In this document: piece after piece, positions 17,007 through 24,280 of the stretch
Numbering within the stretch: position 1 is the first letter of the stretch
Layout of the letters: each line of letters opens with the position of its first letter
From: Planctomycetia bacterium
GTDB lineage: Bacteria; Planctomycetota; Planctomycetia; Planctomycetales; Planctomycetaceae
Assembly: GCA_016200145.1 (NCBI GenBank)
Contig: JACQFH010000079.1
Location: forward strand, 1-50,391
Direction of reading: 5' to 3'
Length of the DNA stretch: 50,391 bases
Notes under the pieces: generated by a model
Seen by the model: the letters and a program-made list of their open reading frames with translations, nothing else
What the model was told of the DNA's origin: nothing
Databases searched by the model: none
Made by a program: the position numbers and the translations under genes

Positions 17007-18239
17007 ATGAAACGTGTTGCTTTTTGTCTGTTGTGCGCGGGACTGGCCGCGCTGGGTGTGGCGGTCTCGCGCGGGCAAGATCTGCCGAAACCTCCCACGG
17101 AAGGTGTCGTAGACGTCATCCGCTTCGTGGACAGCGGCACCGTTGGGGAAGACGAGATCGTAGTGGAGGACGCCAGGCTGGAAGTCACGAAACGGGCGGA
17201 GGGCGGGGGCGATTCAAAGTCTGACCTCGTCGAAATCGAAATCGGGTCCGACGGCGTGTTGCAAGGCGGCGGCCAGGGCGGGTTCCGCGTTCAGGTCGAG
17301 AATGGCGACGTCGTGATCTCGAACGAGGACGGCAAGATCGTCGAAAAGCATCAGTTTGGCACCGCTCCTTCGGGAGGGTTCGCGCTGGTTGCCGGACGGG
17401 GCGCGCCAGTCATCGATCCGCAGACCCGCGAACAGCTCGAAAAAGTCGTGGCCGGTCTGAAAGACGAGGCCAAACGCCTGGCGGGAGAAGGAAAGAAAGA
17501 AGAGTCCGTGGGAAAATTGCGGTCGATCGAGGCGATTGAGCATCTGCTGCATGGCAAGGGTTATGGTGTCAGCGGCAGTCGGGTGATTCGTATCGCCGGC
17601 TCGGGCCCCCAGGCGGAAGAGTTCAAGAAGCTCTACGTGCGGCGCGATGAGCTGGCCAAGCAACTGGCGACGAAAGCCGACGCCGGAGATGAGGGGGCGG
17701 CCAAGATCAAACAGGAGCTTGCCGAAATCGAGAAACAGATCGCCGAGAAGCAAAAGCAGCTTGGCGGCGGACGGGCCGCATTCATCCAGGGGTTCGGCGG
17801 GGGCCAGGTGGGTCCGCATCCCCAGGGACTTCCCGGCATGCCCGCCATGTCCGGCATGCACGGCATGGGAGGCGTGGGAGGTGGGGGTATGATGATGCGG
17901 TTTGGAGGCGGGGACCAGAAATCGCAGGCCCTGGCACAGCAGGCCGAAGCGCTGTCGCATGCCGCCGCGCGCCTCAAAGAAGCCGGGTTGGGCGATCAGG
18001 CCAAGGAACTGGCGGCGCAGGCCGAGAAATTGCGAGACCAGGCGCGCAAGGCGGAAAAAGAAATGGTCGCGCGCATGCAGGCCCAGGGGCATACGGGCGG
18101 ATTCGGCGGCGGCGGAATTACCATGTTCGGCGGCCCGCCGGCCGGCGATTTGCAGCGCTCGATCAAAGAACTGCAGGAACAGGTGCAGCAATTGCGCAAA
18201 GAAGTTGCGGAAGTGCGCGAGTTGCTGCAGAAGAAGTAG
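17007..18239 (+). CDS. Secreted coiled-coil, Gly/Met-rich protein
   Basis: 410 residues, 30 bp after the M56 gene and so probably the third gene of the BlaI operon. N-terminal signal peptide (to about 'AVSRG'), then a beta-rich stretch, a coiled coil ('RRDELAKQLATKADAGDEGAAKIKQ...' about 210-255), a low-complexity segment full of Gly, Met and His ('GMPAMSGMHGMGGVGG', about 275-300), a second helix-rich part and a final coiled coil ('LQEQVQQLRKEVAEVRELL'). A GGAG ribosome site precedes the ATG. I do not recognise a family. The Met/His tract could bind metal, but this is a guess. It is a possible effector or substrate of the M56 peptidase. Confidence 0.8.
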   Translation: MKRVAFCLLCAGLAALGVAVSRGQDLPKPPTEGVVDVIRFVDSGTVGEDEIVVEDARLEVTKRAEGGGDSKSDLVEIEIGSDGVLQGGGQGGFRVQVENGDVVISNEDGKIVEKHQFGTAPSGGFALVAGRGAPVIDPQTREQLEKVVAGLKDEAKRLAGEGKKEESVGKLRSIEAIEHLLHGKGYGVSGSRVIRIAGSGPQAEEFKKLYVRRDELAKQLATKADAGDEGAAKIKQELAEIEKQIAEKQKQLGGGRAAFIQGFGGGQVGPHPQGLPGMPAMSGMHGMGGVGGGGMMMRFGGGDQKSQALAQQAEALSHAAARLKEAGLGDQAKELAAQAEKLRDQARKAEKEMVARMQAQGHTGGFGGGGITMFGGPPAGDLQRSIKELQEQVQQLRKEVAEVRELLQKK

Positions 18240-18255
18240 TCGCTGAATTTGACGT

Positions 18256-18368
18256 TCACTCCGTTTAGCGTCGAGGCTCCGCCTCGCATTAAGAACCGAG
18301 GCGCAGCCGAGAATTCTTCTCTGGATTGGCGCTGCAAACAAAACATCCTCGGCGCTAAACGGGAGTGA
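18256..18368. repeat. MITE-like inverted-repeat element
   Basis: About 110 bp bounded by near-perfect inverted repeats: CACTCCGTTTAGCG (18257-18270) and CGCTAAACGGGAGTG (18353-18367). The interior holds nested GAGGC/GCCTC dyads. A related half-element (GTTTAGCGGCGAGGCGCAG) is at about 6,399-6,417. It has no coding capacity. It is probably a mobile miniature element or a REP-like folded repeat. Confidence 0.6.
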
Positions 18369-18388
18369 TGATCTGCTACAATTGGCGC

Positions 18389-19330
18389 ATGACTCGAACG
18401 CGCCTCGTCATTGGTTGTGGATATCTCGGCCGGCGCGTCGCCCGGCGCTGGCTTGCGGAAGGCGGCGCTGTTCACGCGCTGACCCGGTCGCCCGAACGGG
18501 CGGAAGATCTGCGACGCGCCGGGATTGCGCCCCACGTCGGAGACGTGACGAACCCTGCGTCGCTCGGCGACCTGCCCGAAGTCGATACGTTGCTCTACGC
18601 GGTCGGTCTCGATCGCAGCACGGGGCAATCGCAGCGAGACGTGTCCGTCGGCGGCCTGGCGAACGTGCTGCCGCGAGTCGCCGGCAGGGTCCGCCGCGCG
18701 ATCTACATATCGAGCACCAGCGTCTACGGCCAGGACGGCGGAGAATGGGTCGACGAGTCGTCCGAATGCCGTCCCGAATCCGACAACGGGAAAGTTTGCC
18801 TGGAAGCGGAAGGCGTGTTTCGGGTGGCATTCCCGGCGGGCAATATTCTGCGACTGGCCGGCATTTACGGACCCGGGAGACTCGTGGCCCGGATCGAAGC
18901 GCTGCGTGCGGGCAAAGCCCTCGAAGGCAATCCCGACGCCTGGCTGAACCTGATCCACGTTGATGACGCGGTCGCGGCGGTGCTGGCCTGCGAACGCCGC
19001 GGAGCGGATGGCGCGACTTATGTCGTCGCCGACAACAAACCGTGTCCGCGCCGTGAGTATTATTCCGTGCTTGCGGCGATGATCGGCGCCCCGCCCCCAT
19101 CCCCCCCCTTAGCAAGGGGGGGCCAGGAGGGGTCGCGCGGTGAACATCCACGAGATCAAATTGAAACTGAAGCAAGACAAGGAGAGGGGGAGAGCGGGAG
19201 ACAAGGAGACAGTGCGCGGGGCGCGCTCAACAAGAGGTGCAGCAATCGCCGGATGCGGGATGAGTTGCAGGTCGTCCTGCGGTTTCCGAACATGCGCATC
19301 GGGCTGCCCGATGCACTGTCGCGACGGTAA
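18389..19330 (+). CDS. NAD(P)-dependent SDR/epimerase-like oxidoreductase
   Basis: 314 residues from the ATG at 18389. An extended SDR-type protein: 'LVIGCGYLGRRVARRWL' is the GxGxxG dinucleotide motif, 'LLYAVGLDRS' and 'YISSTSVYGQDGGEWVDE' are the next strand and active-site region, 'LRLAGIYGPGRL' and 'NLIHVDDAVAAVLAC' are family signatures. The C-terminus is odd: after 'LAAMIGAPPP' about 41 residues of low-complexity, charged sequence intervene before the expected end 'ALNKRCSNRRMRDELQ...FPNMRIGLPDAL'. That DNA (about 19,100-19,222) contains a palindromic repeat, pointing to an in-frame insertion. Substrate unknown. Confidence 0.83.
   Translation: MTRTRLVIGCGYLGRRVARRWLAEGGAVHALTRSPERAEDLRRAGIAPHVGDVTNPASLGDLPEVDTLLYAVGLDRSTGQSQRDVSVGGLANVLPRVAGRVRRAIYISSTSVYGQDGGEWVDESSECRPESDNGKVCLEAEGVFRVAFPAGNILRLAGIYGPGRLVARIEALRAGKALEGNPDAWLNLIHVDDAVAAVLACERRGADGATYVVADNKPCPRREYYSVLAAMIGAPPPSPPLARGGQEGSRGEHPRDQIETEARQGEGESGRQGDSARGALNKRCSNRRMRDELQVVLRFPNMRIGLPDALSRR
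19102..19122. repeat. C7-TT-AGC-AA-G7 palindrome inside the SDR gene
   Basis: A perfect inverted repeat (CCCCCCCTT / AAGGGGGGG, 3-base loop) at the left part of the suspected in-frame insertion in the SDR gene, followed by an AG-rich, GGAGAGGGGGAGAG-like stretch. Similar GA-rich micro-repeats occur between genes at about 1,500 and 21,000, which supports an intergenic-repeat origin. Confidence 0.65.
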
Positions 19331-19359
19331 CACGAAGCCGAGGGCCTGATTGACGGTCA

Positions 19360-19414
19360 GCGCACCCGGGGGCGACCAATTCTCATCGAATCGGTGCCCG
19401 TACCCCCGGCTCGC
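19360..19414. repeat. Palindrome family A, long form, copy 2
   Basis: Between the SDR gene and surE. Outer arms are those of family A (GCACCCGGGGGC...CCCCCGGCTCGCC on +), but the loop carries an extra inner inverted repeat, ACCAATTCTCATCGAATCGGT-like. A nearly identical long form is at 29,663-29,718 in the opposite orientation. Confidence 0.7.
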
Positions 19415-19443
19415 CCTCGATCTTCGATCCTCCATCTTCTTTT

Positions 19444-20133
19444 ATGAAACTCCTTCTGACGAACGACGACGGGATCGACGCCGCGGGCCTGGCGGCGCTG
19501 CGGGTGGCGGCCGAGGCGGTTGGCCGGCCGCTGATCGTGGCGCCCGAGCGCTGCCATTCCGGGGGCGGGCACCAGGTGACGACCCATCATCCAATCCGAG
19601 TTTCGCGACGCAACGAGTGGTCCTACCTGACCGACGGCACGCCTGCCGATTGCGTGCGCGTGGCGCTCGACCGGCTCGCCCGCGACACCGACTGGGTTCT
19701 GGCGGGAATCAATCATGGCGGCAATCTGGGGGCCGATCTGTACATGTCGGGAACGGCGGCCGCGGTCCGCGAGGGAGTCCTGCACGGGAAGCCGGGGATC
19801 GCCGTTTCGCATTATCACCGGAAGGGGATCGACCCGCTCGACTGGCCGCGGGCGACACAGTGGCTGACGCCGATCCTGCAGGATCTGTTGAGCCGGCCGT
19901 GGCAGCCCGGCACGTTCTGGAACGTCAATCTGCCGCACGTACCGGCCGGCAGCGCGGCCCCCGAGGCCGTGTTCTGCGAAGTCGACCCATCGCCATTGCC
20001 GGTGAGTTATGAAGCTGTCGGTGAGCTGCTGACGTACAAGGGCAACTACCACGAGCGCCCGCGCCGCGCCGGAACCGACGTCGACATCTGCTTCAGCGGC
20101 CGGATCGCGATCTCGCGCGTGTCGGTTTTCTAG
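19444..20133 (+). CDS. surE: 5'/3'-nucleotidase SurE
   Basis: 229 residues. A metal-dependent nucleoside monophosphate phosphatase. The N-terminal signature 'MKLLLTNDDGIDAAGL' has the DD metal ligands; the family Ser motif is seen in 'ERCHSGGGHQVTTH'. 'LTDGTPADCVRVAL', 'VLAGINHGGNLGADLYMSGTAAAVREG' and 'FWNVNLPH' are further conserved blocks, including the metal-binding Asn. Length is slightly short of typical (about 250). Nothing links it functionally to its neighbours. Confidence 0.93.
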   Translation: MKLLLTNDDGIDAAGLAALRVAAEAVGRPLIVAPERCHSGGGHQVTTHHPIRVSRRNEWSYLTDGTPADCVRVALDRLARDTDWVLAGINHGGNLGADLYMSGTAAAVREGVLHGKPGIAVSHYHRKGIDPLDWPRATQWLTPILQDLLSRPWQPGTFWNVNLPHVPAGSAAPEAVFCEVDPSPLPVSYEAVGELLTYKGNYHERPRRAGTDVDICFSGRIAISRVSVF

Positions 20134-20236
20134 GCCCAGTGCCGGCAGGCGGGACCTACATGCATGGCCGGCCGCGCATTTGTCGCTCCGCGGGCGCCGG
20201 TTGACGGGTTCAAATCGTTCGTGTTACAAGGGATTC

Positions 20237-20920
20237 ATGGCGAGCATCACGATTCAGGTCCTGGAGGGGTTTGAGCGCGGACGGATCTTTGGCGAATTGC
20301 CCACGCCCGTCACGATCGGTCGCGAGGAAGACAATACGATCCAGCTCAACGACGAGCGCGTCAGCCGGTTCCACGTCAAGATTCAGGAAGACGCCGGGCG
20401 GGTCATTCTGACCGACCTCGAAAGCACGAACGGCACCCGCATCAACGGGCACCCGGTACAGATGCGGGTCTTGCAGTTCGGCGATCAGATGTCGATCGGA
20501 CGGTCGCTGCTGTTGTATGGAAGTCCGCAGCAGATCGACGAACAGGTGCGGCCGGCGGAATCCGAGGGCACATCAAAAGATGAGCCTCGCGATTTTCGGG
20601 CGACGTTGCACACGGTGCCGACAGGGCCAGAGCGGGCCGGGGACGCAGACGCCTCGCAGACCGATGACGACATCAAAGCCCTGTTTCCCAACGGCCCGCC
20701 GGAGATTCCGCAAGATCTGAAGATGGCGCAGACGGCGCAGCTTTCGGACCTGGTGGCTTTTGTGCACGACGAGATCGCGCAATTCGTCGATTCGGCCGTG
20801 GAAGACCGCAAAGGGACCGCCGCACAGATGAAGATCGAGCGCGACCGCTGGCAGCGGCTGCTGAAGCTGGAGATGCAACTCGCCCAGTACCTGCGCGAGA
20901 TTGCCGATCCGCAGCGGTAG
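20237..20920 (+). CDS. FHA-domain protein
   Basis: 227 residues from the ATG at 20237, which has an AAGGGA ribosome site; the longer open frame to 20180 is not needed. Residues 1-100 form a forkhead-associated domain, which binds phosphothreonine peptides: 'VTIGREEDNTIQLNDERVSRFHVKI' (the GRE and SRxH motifs) and 'LTDLESTNGTRING' (the NGT motif). The remainder is a charged linker and a C-terminal helical/coiled-coil segment ('FVHDEIAQFVDSAVEDRK', 'RLLKLEMQLAQYL'). It is probably an adaptor in Ser/Thr kinase signalling; no kinase is in the window. Confidence 0.88.
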   Translation: MASITIQVLEGFERGRIFGELPTPVTIGREEDNTIQLNDERVSRFHVKIQEDAGRVILTDLESTNGTRINGHPVQMRVLQFGDQMSIGRSLLLYGSPQQIDEQVRPAESEGTSKDEPRDFRATLHTVPTGPERAGDADASQTDDDIKALFPNGPPEIPQDLKMAQTAQLSDLVAFVHDEIAQFVDSAVEDRKGTAAQMKIERDRWQRLLKLEMQLAQYLREIADPQR

Positions 20921-20942
20921 CCGCGGGTTGCGGCGCGAGCCG

Positions 20943-20975
20943 GCGAGCCGGGGACGTCAGTCCCCGGGTGCATCC
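20943..20975. repeat. Palindrome family A, copy 3
   Basis: GCGAGCCGGGGAC-GTCA-GTCCCCGGGTGCATCC, a canonical short copy 22 bp after the FHA gene stop. It is probably also a transcript-end hairpin. Confidence 0.75.
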
Positions 20976-21339
20976 CTCGGTAGATGGGTACGTGGAGGGC
21001 GAGGGGCGAGAAGCGAGAAACGAGAAGAGCGAGGCAGTTGCCGCTGAACGTGTCGCGGGGAGGGCTGTTACGCACTCTCTCGCTGGCGCTTTGGGTTGGT
21101 ATTGGGGGCCGGACGGGATAACCGGCAAATCCCGCAATGGCGGCAGTGTCGGGCCGCGCCACGAGGGCAAGGGCTGCGGGTTTTTCCGATCGCGAATTGA
21201 CTGAACTCCGATCGGGGACACAATAAAGGAGTGGTGTTCGGTCGGGCGGCGCCGCTGAGGGCAACTCAGATAGGTTCCTCCTCACGCGCCCCCGTCCCCC
21301 AGGCACCAGGGAACGGTGCAGAACCTTCGATCGCTTTCC
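20976..21339. other. Gap with GA-rich micro-repeats
   Basis: About 360 bases with no convincing gene. At 20,995-21,036 there is a degenerate GCGAGAAGCGAGAAACGAGA array; related arrays occur at about 1,500-1,535, 19,181-19,215 and 29,740-29,766. No promoter was identified. Confidence 0.5.
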
Positions 21340-21486
21340 ATGAGCACGACCCTTCACGTCGAGAAACCCGATTCGCGTCCCACGCCGGCATCGCTCGAGG
21401 ATCATGTTCCTTCGAAACTGCGATTCTCCCGCTCCGCCGCAGCGCTGGTCTTCTTGATTGGACTGGCGCACTGGTGCTACAGCATG
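21340..21486 (+). pseudogene. Possible N-terminal fragment of the next membrane protein
   Basis: From an ATG at 21340 the frame encodes a soluble leader 'MSTTLHVEKPDSRPTPASLE' and then a good transmembrane helix 'RSAAALVFLIGLAHWCY'. The continuation in this frame soon becomes Arg/His/Ala-rich shadow sequence, while the hydrophobic protein continues in another frame from about 21500. The two pieces read as parts of one polytopic membrane protein separated by a deletion plus frameshift. A sequencing error is also possible. Confidence 0.45.
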
Positions 21487-21499
21487 CAGCGGCTGCACC

Positions 21500-22768
21500 A
21501 TGGGAGTGCAGTTTCTGCACGCATTGGCGATCAGCACATGCCTGGCACTGCTGGCCGGGGCCTGCTTCCGCCGCACGCGCAGCTTCGCATTCACCGCGCT
21601 CGGGCTGGCGACGCTCGAGATTCTCAACTGGTATCAGTTTCAGATCGTGCGGCCGCAACTGGCCGGGATGGTCTGCTGCGGCGTGCTGCTGACGCTGATT
21701 TCGTCGCGCCGCTGGCGGTCCTTCTATTGGGTGGCGATTCCAGGGACGCTGGCGCTGTGGGCCAACGTACACGGCTCGTTCATCGTGGGCCTCGCGCTGC
21801 TGGCGTGTGCCACGCTGGGGCGGGCGGTCGACGTCTGGCGGCGGACGGGACGCTGGTCGGCCGCACGCAACGACGTGCAGGTGCGGCGGCTGTTTCTGGC
21901 GACCGAACTGGCGGTCGTCGCGGTGCTCGCCAATCCTTACGGCCTCAGGTTGTACGGCGAAGTGCTGACGTTCTCGTCGAACCCGAACCTGCAGAGCCTG
22001 ATCGAATGGGACCCGCTGAACTTCCGCACGATGCAGGGCGAGCTGGCGTTTGCCGCGGCTTTGGCGCTGGCCGTGGCGTATCGACTGAGTCCGCGGCGCG
22101 TACCGGCCGGCGAAGCCCTGGCGCTGGTCGCGTTGGGCGCGGCGGCAATGTGGTCGGCGCGGTTCCTGGTGTGGTGGGCGCCGCTCGCGGCTGCGTGCCT
22201 GGCGATTCATGGCCATGCGGCGTGGCGGCGGTTTCATCCCCTCACGGGACCGGCCGTGCCTGCCGTTCGCAGCGGCAAATGGACGGCCGTCACGATCGGC
22301 CTGGTGTGGATCTTCTTCGCCTGGACGCCGTTCGGCATGCAGGTAATTCACGGCAAGACGTCTGAGCTCCGCGCGAGCGTCAGCAAAGACACCCCTCTGG
22401 GAGCGGTCGAATGGCTGGTCGAGCATCCTCCGGCCGGGCCGGTCTTTAACACCTACGAATGGGGCGATTACCTCGTGTGGGCGGGGCCGAAAGGCCTGAA
22501 GGTGTTCGTCACGTCGCAGGCGCACCTCGTGCCGCGCGAAGTGTGGCGCGATTACCTGACCGTGATCAACGTGGGCTCGGGCTGGGACGAGATTTTCGAC
22601 CGCTACGGGATCGACACGATCGTGGTGGACAAGGCCGACCGCGCGGCGCTGATTTCGAAGCTCAAGGACGACACGCATTGGAAGAGGAGCTACGAAGACG
22701 GTCTGGCGACGATCTTCACGCGCCAGAGCCGGCCACAGGCACCGGAAAGTAACGCACATGCCCCGTAA
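21500..22768 (+). CDS. Polytopic membrane protein, probably N-terminally truncated
   Basis: About 422 residues from the ATG at 21500. Several transmembrane helices are visible: 'FLHALAISTCLALLAGAC', 'LAGMVCCGVLLTLISS', 'FYWVAIPGTLALWANVHGSFIVGLALLAC', 'LATELAVVAVLANPYG', 'AFAAALALAVAYRL', 'KWTAVTIGLVWIFFAWTPFG'. The C-terminal 120 residues are soluble ('PVFNTYEWGDYLVW', 'DRYGIDTIVVDKADRAAL'). It resembles planctomycete membrane proteins of the glycosyltransferase-39-like style that are usually longer at the N-terminus (recollection). No enzyme motif is evident. It overlaps the next gene by 11 bp. Confidence 0.7.
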   Translation: MGVQFLHALAISTCLALLAGACFRRTRSFAFTALGLATLEILNWYQFQIVRPQLAGMVCCGVLLTLISSRRWRSFYWVAIPGTLALWANVHGSFIVGLALLACATLGRAVDVWRRTGRWSAARNDVQVRRLFLATELAVVAVLANPYGLRLYGEVLTFSSNPNLQSLIEWDPLNFRTMQGELAFAAALALAVAYRLSPRRVPAGEALALVALGAAAMWSARFLVWWAPLAAACLAIHGHAAWRRFHPLTGPAVPAVRSGKWTAVTIGLVWIFFAWTPFGMQVIHGKTSELRASVSKDTPLGAVEWLVEHPPAGPVFNTYEWGDYLVWAGPKGLKVFVTSQAHLVPREVWRDYLTVINVGSGWDEIFDRYGIDTIVVDKADRAALISKLKDDTHWKRSYEDGLATIFTRQSRPQAPESNAHAP

Positions 22769-24035
22769 TCGACAGGCGCAGTTCAGTTTCTGGCTCGTGC
22801 AGGCGATCGCGCTCGCGGGCATCGGGTTCTCTGCCCTGCGCGGCGGAACTGGCCGGGCCGATTTGCGGATCCTGCCGGGCAAGGCGCCTGACGTCGTGCA
22901 CATCGAGCGCGAGCTGCCGCTGCGGGTCGAATCGCTGTACGACGACCCGGAACTGGTCAGCGACGAAGAATTGCTCAAGGTGCTGAAGCAGGTCTTGCCG
23001 AAGTTTTCGCAGCAGAACCTGAAACCGAACTTCGTCGAACACGCGCTGCGGATCTGGGGGGTCGATGCCGAATTCCGCGATCCGCTGGTGCTGTCGGGCC
23101 CGCAGCTTCGCGACGTGCTCACCGACAACGGCCGGTACCTGGCGTCTTGGGGAGACAAGGTGCAACCCCTGCTGGTCGAATCGCGCGACGGGGTCGAAGT
23201 GCGGTGGGGCAAAGAAGAAGGGGCCAGCGTGCACCACGATCACTGGATCGCCTGCCTGGCGGAAGCCGGCGCGCCGCTCGACGAGCCGATTTTCACTCCC
23301 GCGAAGCACACCCGCACGATCAACGACGCCGTGCAGCAGGCGCTGCGCGACTTTCGCGTCGACGAGCGCGAATACGAATGGTCGGCCATGGCGTTTGGGT
23401 TGTGGCTGCCCCCGGTCAAGACCTGGCGGGCCGCCGACGGCAGACAGGTTTCGTTCGAAATGCTGGTGCACCGCCTGCTCCGCGGCGACAAGCGATTCGG
23501 CGTCTGCTCGGGGACGCACCGCCTGTATTCCCTGGTGCTGCTGGCGCGGCTGGACGATCAGTTCTCGATTCTCTCGCCGGAAGTTCACGAAGAGATCATG
23601 GCCCACATGCGCGGCGTGCGGCAACTGCTGATCGACTCGCAGTTCGCAGACGGGCACTGGCCTTCGAACTGGGAACTGGGCGCCGAGGCCCTCGCCAAAC
23701 CGATTGACGACCCGCTGCGGAAGCAGGTGATCTCGACGGGGCACCACCTGGAATGGATGGCGATTGCGCCCGAAGAGCTGCATCCGCCGCGCGAGCTGAT
23801 TCGCAAAGCCGCCCGCTGGGCGATCGATACGACGGTGTCGCGCACGCCCGCGCAAATCCTGGAGCACTACACGTTTTACAGCCACATCGGCGGGGCTTTG
23901 AGCCTGTGGCGCAAGACCCGCCCGGCTGATTTCTGGCGGGCCCACGAAGATCAGGCCGCGGCGCTGACCAGCAATCCGGACGCACCGGCGGACTTACGTC
24001 CGCCGCTCGCCGACGAGCACATCAACGAGAAATGA
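22758..24035 (+). CDS. Conserved hypothetical protein, helical-toroid-like
   Basis: 425 residues, translationally coupled to the membrane protein upstream (11-bp overlap). An N-terminal hydrophobic segment ('WLVQAIALAGIGFSAL') acts as a signal anchor, so the rest is probably extracytoplasmic. The body is mostly alpha-helical: 'VCSGTHRLYSLVLLARLD', 'DGHWPSNWELG' and 'STGHHLEWMAIAPEEL' recall the repeated helical pairs and QxxDGxW-like turns of alpha/alpha-toroid proteins, but no catalytic motif is sure. The final residues 'NPDAPADLRPPLADE' are encoded by a copy of palindrome family A, which seems to have extended or replaced the original C-terminus. Confidence 0.78.
   Translation: MPRNRQAQFSFWLVQAIALAGIGFSALRGGTGRADLRILPGKAPDVVHIERELPLRVESLYDDPELVSDEELLKVLKQVLPKFSQQNLKPNFVEHALRIWGVDAEFRDPLVLSGPQLRDVLTDNGRYLASWGDKVQPLLVESRDGVEVRWGKEEGASVHHDHWIACLAEAGAPLDEPIFTPAKHTRTINDAVQQALRDFRVDEREYEWSAMAFGLWLPPVKTWRAADGRQVSFEMLVHRLLRGDKRFGVCSGTHRLYSLVLLARLDDQFSILSPEVHEEIMAHMRGVRQLLIDSQFADGHWPSNWELGAEALAKPIDDPLRKQVISTGHHLEWMAIAPEELHPPRELIRKAARWAIDTTVSRTPAQILEHYTFYSHIGGALSLWRKTRPADFWRAHEDQAAALTSNPDAPADLRPPLADEHINEK
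23979..24011. repeat. Palindrome family A, copy 4, inside a coding region
   Basis: GACGCACCGGCGGAC-TTAC-GTCCGCCGCTCGCC, in the last 20 codons of the upstream gene. Against copy 1 the stem changes from CCGGGGAC/GTCCCCGG to CGGCGGAC/GTCCGCCG: both arms changed together, so pairing is kept. It is in the opposite orientation to copy 5, 28 bp away. Confidence 0.75.
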
Positions 24036-24038
24036 CCA

Positions 24039-24070
24039 GCGAGCCGGGGCCGTCAGTCCGCGGGTGCGTG
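24039..24070. repeat. Palindrome family A, copy 5
   Basis: GCGAGCCGGGGCC-GTCA-GTCCGCGGGTGCGTG, a degenerate copy starting 3 bp after the stop codon. It makes an inverted pair with copy 4. Confidence 0.65.
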
Positions 24071-24280
24071 CGCTGGGTAAACGGCGCTGTTACAACAGGA
24101 ATTCTCTGCTCTGTCTGGACAAATGCCCGCAAATCTTGCCTGATCGTCTCAATGTCACAGAGCTGTGAGCCGATTTGAAAAGGTGAATACCTGATGCGGA
24201 ACGGCGGAATTCGTGACGAAACGCGTGCTGCGGGCAAAAGATACGGAGTTGCCCGACCCGGCGATTTCACCTAGAATGTG

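Noticed and set aside
21266-23212. A 648-residue minus-strand open frame
   Set aside because: Ser/Arg/Pro-rich shadow opposite two plus-strand genes; no conserved motif.
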